Source of the DNA: Chloroflexota bacterium
GTDB lineage: Bacteria > Chloroflexota > Limnocylindria > Limnocylindrales > CSP1-4
Direction: 5' to 3'
Assembly: GCA_021790375.1 (NCBI GenBank)
Contig: JAJYEB010000084.1
Coordinates: 1-7,626, forward strand
Length of the DNA stretch: 7,626 nucleotides
Positions within the stretch are counted from its first letter, which is position 1. Each line of letters begins with the position of its first letter. The notes beneath the pieces are model-generated. The model made no database searches and had not been told where the DNA came from. It saw nothing but the letters and a program-made list of their open reading frames with translations. Positions 5,469 to 7,626 of this stretch are shown in pieces. The translations under genes were made by a program, and so were the position numbers.

Positions 5469-5855
5469 ATGGGCAGCACCGATCTCTCGCAGCTGCTGCG
5501 CGGCGTGCTGGGGATCGCGGGCGGGCTCGGGTTCCTGCTCGGACTCGCGGTCATCGTGGCCGGCGAGCCGGTGGGCGGTTCATGGCTCCTGATCCCCAGC
5601 GCGACCCTGATCCTGATCGCGCTGTACGAGCAGACGCGGTACCGGGCACACCCCGAGGAGGGGGCGGCCGGCGGGTCCGGTCCGCCGCCGGGCCCGCCAT
5701 GGAGCGTGCGCCCGCCGGGCGGACCCCCGCCGGGTCCCGGGACCGGGCGCTACGAGCGGACCGACGAGGTGTTCGAGGACCCGACCACCGGCAGGCGCCT
5801 CCGGGTCTGGTTCGATCCCGCGACCGGCGACCGGCGCTACCTGCCGGAACCCTGA
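5469..5855 (+). CDS. Small membrane protein with two TM helices and C-terminal DP-x-TG-x-R repeat
   Basis: 128 residues, not assigned to a named family. Residues about 12-31 and 38-54 form two predicted membrane helices joined by a short loop (GEPVGGS). A Pro/Gly-rich stretch (about 65-93) follows, then a charged tail with two similar units, FEDPTTGRRLRVW (102-114) and FDPATGDRRY (115-124), which probably form paired beta strands. Both termini are expected on the cytoplasmic side, given the Arg residues after helix 2. The ATG at 5469 has only a weak ribosome binding site (GGGACGAG). A longer upstream reading in this frame exists but lies over ybjQ and shows a composition typical of a shadow frame, so it is rejected. 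The gene sits 7 bp before the proposed ppk start, suggesting co-transcription. The tail could be a protein-interaction element; no function is known to me. Confidence 0.75.
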   Translation: MGSTDLSQLLRGVLGIAGGLGFLLGLAVIVAGEPVGGSWLLIPSATLILIALYEQTRYRAHPEEGAAGGSGPPPGPPWSVRPPGGPPPGPGTGRYERTDEVFEDPTTGRRLRVWFDPATGDRRYLPEP

Positions 5856-5862
5856 GCGCGCC

Positions 5863-7626
5863 ATGACCGCGGTCCGTCCCCAGGGCGGTCAGGCGACCGG
5901 CACGCAGCGAGCTGGCCGGCGGGAACGGCACGCGCCCGCGATGCCGTACACCAACCGCGAGCTGAGCTGGCTCGACTTCAATGCGCGGGTCCTGCACGAG
6001 GCGATCGACGAGCGCAGCCCGCTCCTCGAGCGGGCGAGGTTTCTCGCGATCTTCTCGAGCAACCTCGACGAGTTCTTCCAGGTGCGCGTGGCCGGGGTCA
6101 AGCAGCAGATGGCCGCGGGAGGGGCGCAGCGCACGCCCGACGGGCTGAGCCCGGCCGAGACCCTGCACGCGATCCGCGCCAGGGTCCTGCCGCTCGTCGC
6201 CGACCAGTCCGACGCGTGGGCACGGGTGCGGCACGAGCTGGTCGGGCACTCGATCCGGATCGTGGGCTGGTCGGAACGGCCGGAGCGCCACCTGGAGCTC
6301 CGGCAGCGGTTCATCGACGAGATCTTCCCGGTGCTGACGCCGCTGGCGGTCGACCCGGGCCACCCGTTCCCCTACATCAGCAACCTGTCGCTCTCGCTGG
6401 CGGTGACCGTCCGCAACCCGGAGACCGGCGAGCGCGGGTTCGCGAGGATCAAGGTGCCGCCCGTGCTCCCCCGGCTGGTGGAGGTGGGGGTGCGCACCTA
6501 CATGCTGCTCGAGCAGGTCATCGCCGAGAACCTCGACATCCTGTTTCCGGGCATGGAGATCCTCGAGCACCACCTGTTCCGCGTGACGCGCAACGCCGAC
6601 CTTGCGATCGAGGAGGACGAGGCCGACGATCTGCTGCTCGCCATCCAGGAGGAGCTTCGCCGGCGGCGCTTCGGCGAGGTGGTGCGCCTGGAGGTGGAGC
6701 GCTCGATGCCGGCGGAGACCAGGGCAATCCTGGAACGCGGCCTGCAGTGCTCTCCGGAGGATGTCTACGAGGTCGCCGGCACGCTCGATCTCACGGCCCT
6801 CTTCGAGATCGCGGACCTCGACATCCCCAGCCTCCAGCTGCCCGCGTGGACCCCGGTGACGCCGCCCCGCCTGGCGCCGGCCGCCCCCGACGAGCCGGTC
6901 GACGTGTTCGCCGCGATCCGCGAGGGCGACATCCTCGTCCACCACCCGTACGAGTCGTTCGCGCGAACCGTGCAGCGTTTCGTGGAGCAGGCCGCCGACG
7001 ACCCCGACGTGCTCGCGATCAAGCAGACGCTCTACCGGACCAGCGGCGACTCCCCCATCGTGCAGGCGCTGATCCGGGCCGCCGAGCGGGGCAAGCAGGT
7101 GGTGGTTCTCGTCGAGCTCAAGGCACGCTTCGACGAGGAGGCCAACATCGGCTGGGCCCGGGCCCTGGAGCAGGCGGGTGCCCACGTGGTGTACGGGCTG
7201 GTGGGCCTCAAGACGCACTCCAAGACCATGCTGATCGTGCGCCGCGAGGGGCGCGGCCTCCGCCGCTACGTCCACATCGGGACCGGGAACTACAACACCA
7301 AGACCGCCCGCATCTACGTCGACCTGGGGCTGCTGAGCTGCCGCTCGGAGCTGGGGGCCGACGTGACCGACCTGTTCAACTACCTGACCGGCCTCTCCCG
7401 CCAGCGCTCGTTCCGCCGGCTGCTGGTGGCGCCGTTCGGGCTGCGCGAGGGGATCGTCGCCCGGATCGACCGGGAGATCGAGCGCCAGGCGAGCGGCGTC
7501 GGAGGACGGATCGTGATGAAGCTGAACGCGATCGTCGACCCGGCGGTGATCCGGGCGCTCTACCGGGCAAGCCAGGCCGGCGTGCAGGTCGACCTGCTGG
7601 TGCGGGGAATCTGCTCCCTCCGGCCC
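5863..7626 (+). CDS. ppk: Polyphosphate kinase 1 (partial, C-terminus beyond window)
   Basis: PPK1 transfers the gamma-phosphate of ATP onto polyphosphate chains, reversibly, through a phospho-histidine, at or near the inner face of the membrane. The 588 visible residues cover the N-terminal domain (NRELSWLDFNARVL, 31-44; SSNLDEFFQVRVAG, 65-78, with N67 matching ATP-contacting Asn45 of E. coli), the head domain (HPFPYISNLSLSLAV, 167-181) and the first catalytic domain. R392 (IKQTLYRT), R422 (VELKARFDEEANI), H452 (GLKTHSK) and H471 (YVHIGTGNYN) match E. coli R375, R405, H435 and H454 with a constant offset of 17. About 110-130 residues are missing off the window end. ATG 5863 is chosen for its 7-bp spacing from the previous gene. 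The in-frame ATG at 5941 would remove 26 poorly conserved residues and is a real alternative, since neither has a strong ribosome binding site. Confidence 0.97.
   Translation, partial: MTAVRPQGGQATGTQRAGRRERHAPAMPYTNRELSWLDFNARVLHEAIDERSPLLERARFLAIFSSNLDEFFQVRVAGVKQQMAAGGAQRTPDGLSPAETLHAIRARVLPLVADQSDAWARVRHELVGHSIRIVGWSERPERHLELRQRFIDEIFPVLTPLAVDPGHPFPYISNLSLSLAVTVRNPETGERGFARIKVPPVLPRLVEVGVRTYMLLEQVIAENLDILFPGMEILEHHLFRVTRNADLAIEEDEADDLLLAIQEELRRRRFGEVVRLEVERSMPAETRAILERGLQCSPEDVYEVAGTLDLTALFEIADLDIPSLQLPAWTPVTPPRLAPAAPDEPVDVFAAIREGDILVHHPYESFARTVQRFVEQAADDPDVLAIKQTLYRTSGDSPIVQALIRAAERGKQVVVLVELKARFDEEANIGWARALEQAGAHVVYGLVGLKTHSKTMLIVRREGRGLRRYVHIGTGNYNTKTARIYVDLGLLSCRSELGADVTDLFNYLTGLSRQRSFRRLLVAPFGLREGIVARIDREIERQASGVGGRIVMKLNAIVDPAVIRALYRASQAGVQVDLLVRGICSLRP

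Noticed and set aside
5551..7275. A 574-codon open frame on the minus strand
   Set aside because: Antisense to ppk and the membrane-protein gene. The product is low-complexity and rich in His, Arg and Leu, while the plus strand encodes an unmistakable PPK1.

Overview
This is a GC-rich chromosomal window, roughly 70% GC or more by eye, with strongly GC-biased third codon positions, one GTG start and one apparently leaderless gene. That fits a high-GC lineage such as Actinomycetota or high-GC Chloroflexota, but nothing here fixes the taxon. I see no tRNA, rRNA, insertion sequence, integrase or CRISPR array.

Left part (1-1059, minus strand): a tightly coupled pair, rpiB (ribose-5-phosphate isomerase B type) followed by deoC (deoxyribose-phosphate aldolase, cut by the window edge), overlapping by ATGA. 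Both enzymes carry an extra N-terminal amphipathic helix, joined to the catalytic core by a low-complexity linker in RpiB and by a Cys-rich segment in DeoC. This is the architecture of bacterial microcompartment (BMC) encapsulation peptides, and the DeoC plus RpiB pairing is the signature of the sugar-phosphate-utilising (SPU) class of BMC loci. No shell gene lies inside the window; if the reading is right, shell genes should lie nearby, most likely beyond position 1. This is the most interesting content of the window.

Middle (1210-4469, minus strand): a secreted lipoprotein with a C-terminal cupredoxin-like domain that has an unusual set of possible ligands, then a full-length cytoplasmic S9-family prolyl-oligopeptidase-type serine peptidase (WSPDG beta-propeller plus alpha/beta hydrolase, with Ser594, Asp676 and His708 all present).

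Divergent promoter region (4470-4706): seven copies of an 11-bp GC-rich tandem repeat sit between a candidate minus-strand -10 element (peptidase) and a strong plus-strand -10 element placed exactly for a leaderless transcript.

Right part (4707-7626, plus strand): a four-gene operon-like run: a DUF971 protein, a YbjQ/UPF0145 protein, a small two-helix membrane protein with a C-terminal 'DP-TG-R' repeat, and polyphosphate kinase 1 (ppk, cut by the window end, with both catalytic histidines present). Long open frames antisense to the peptidase and ppk are GC-driven shadows and are not annotated.
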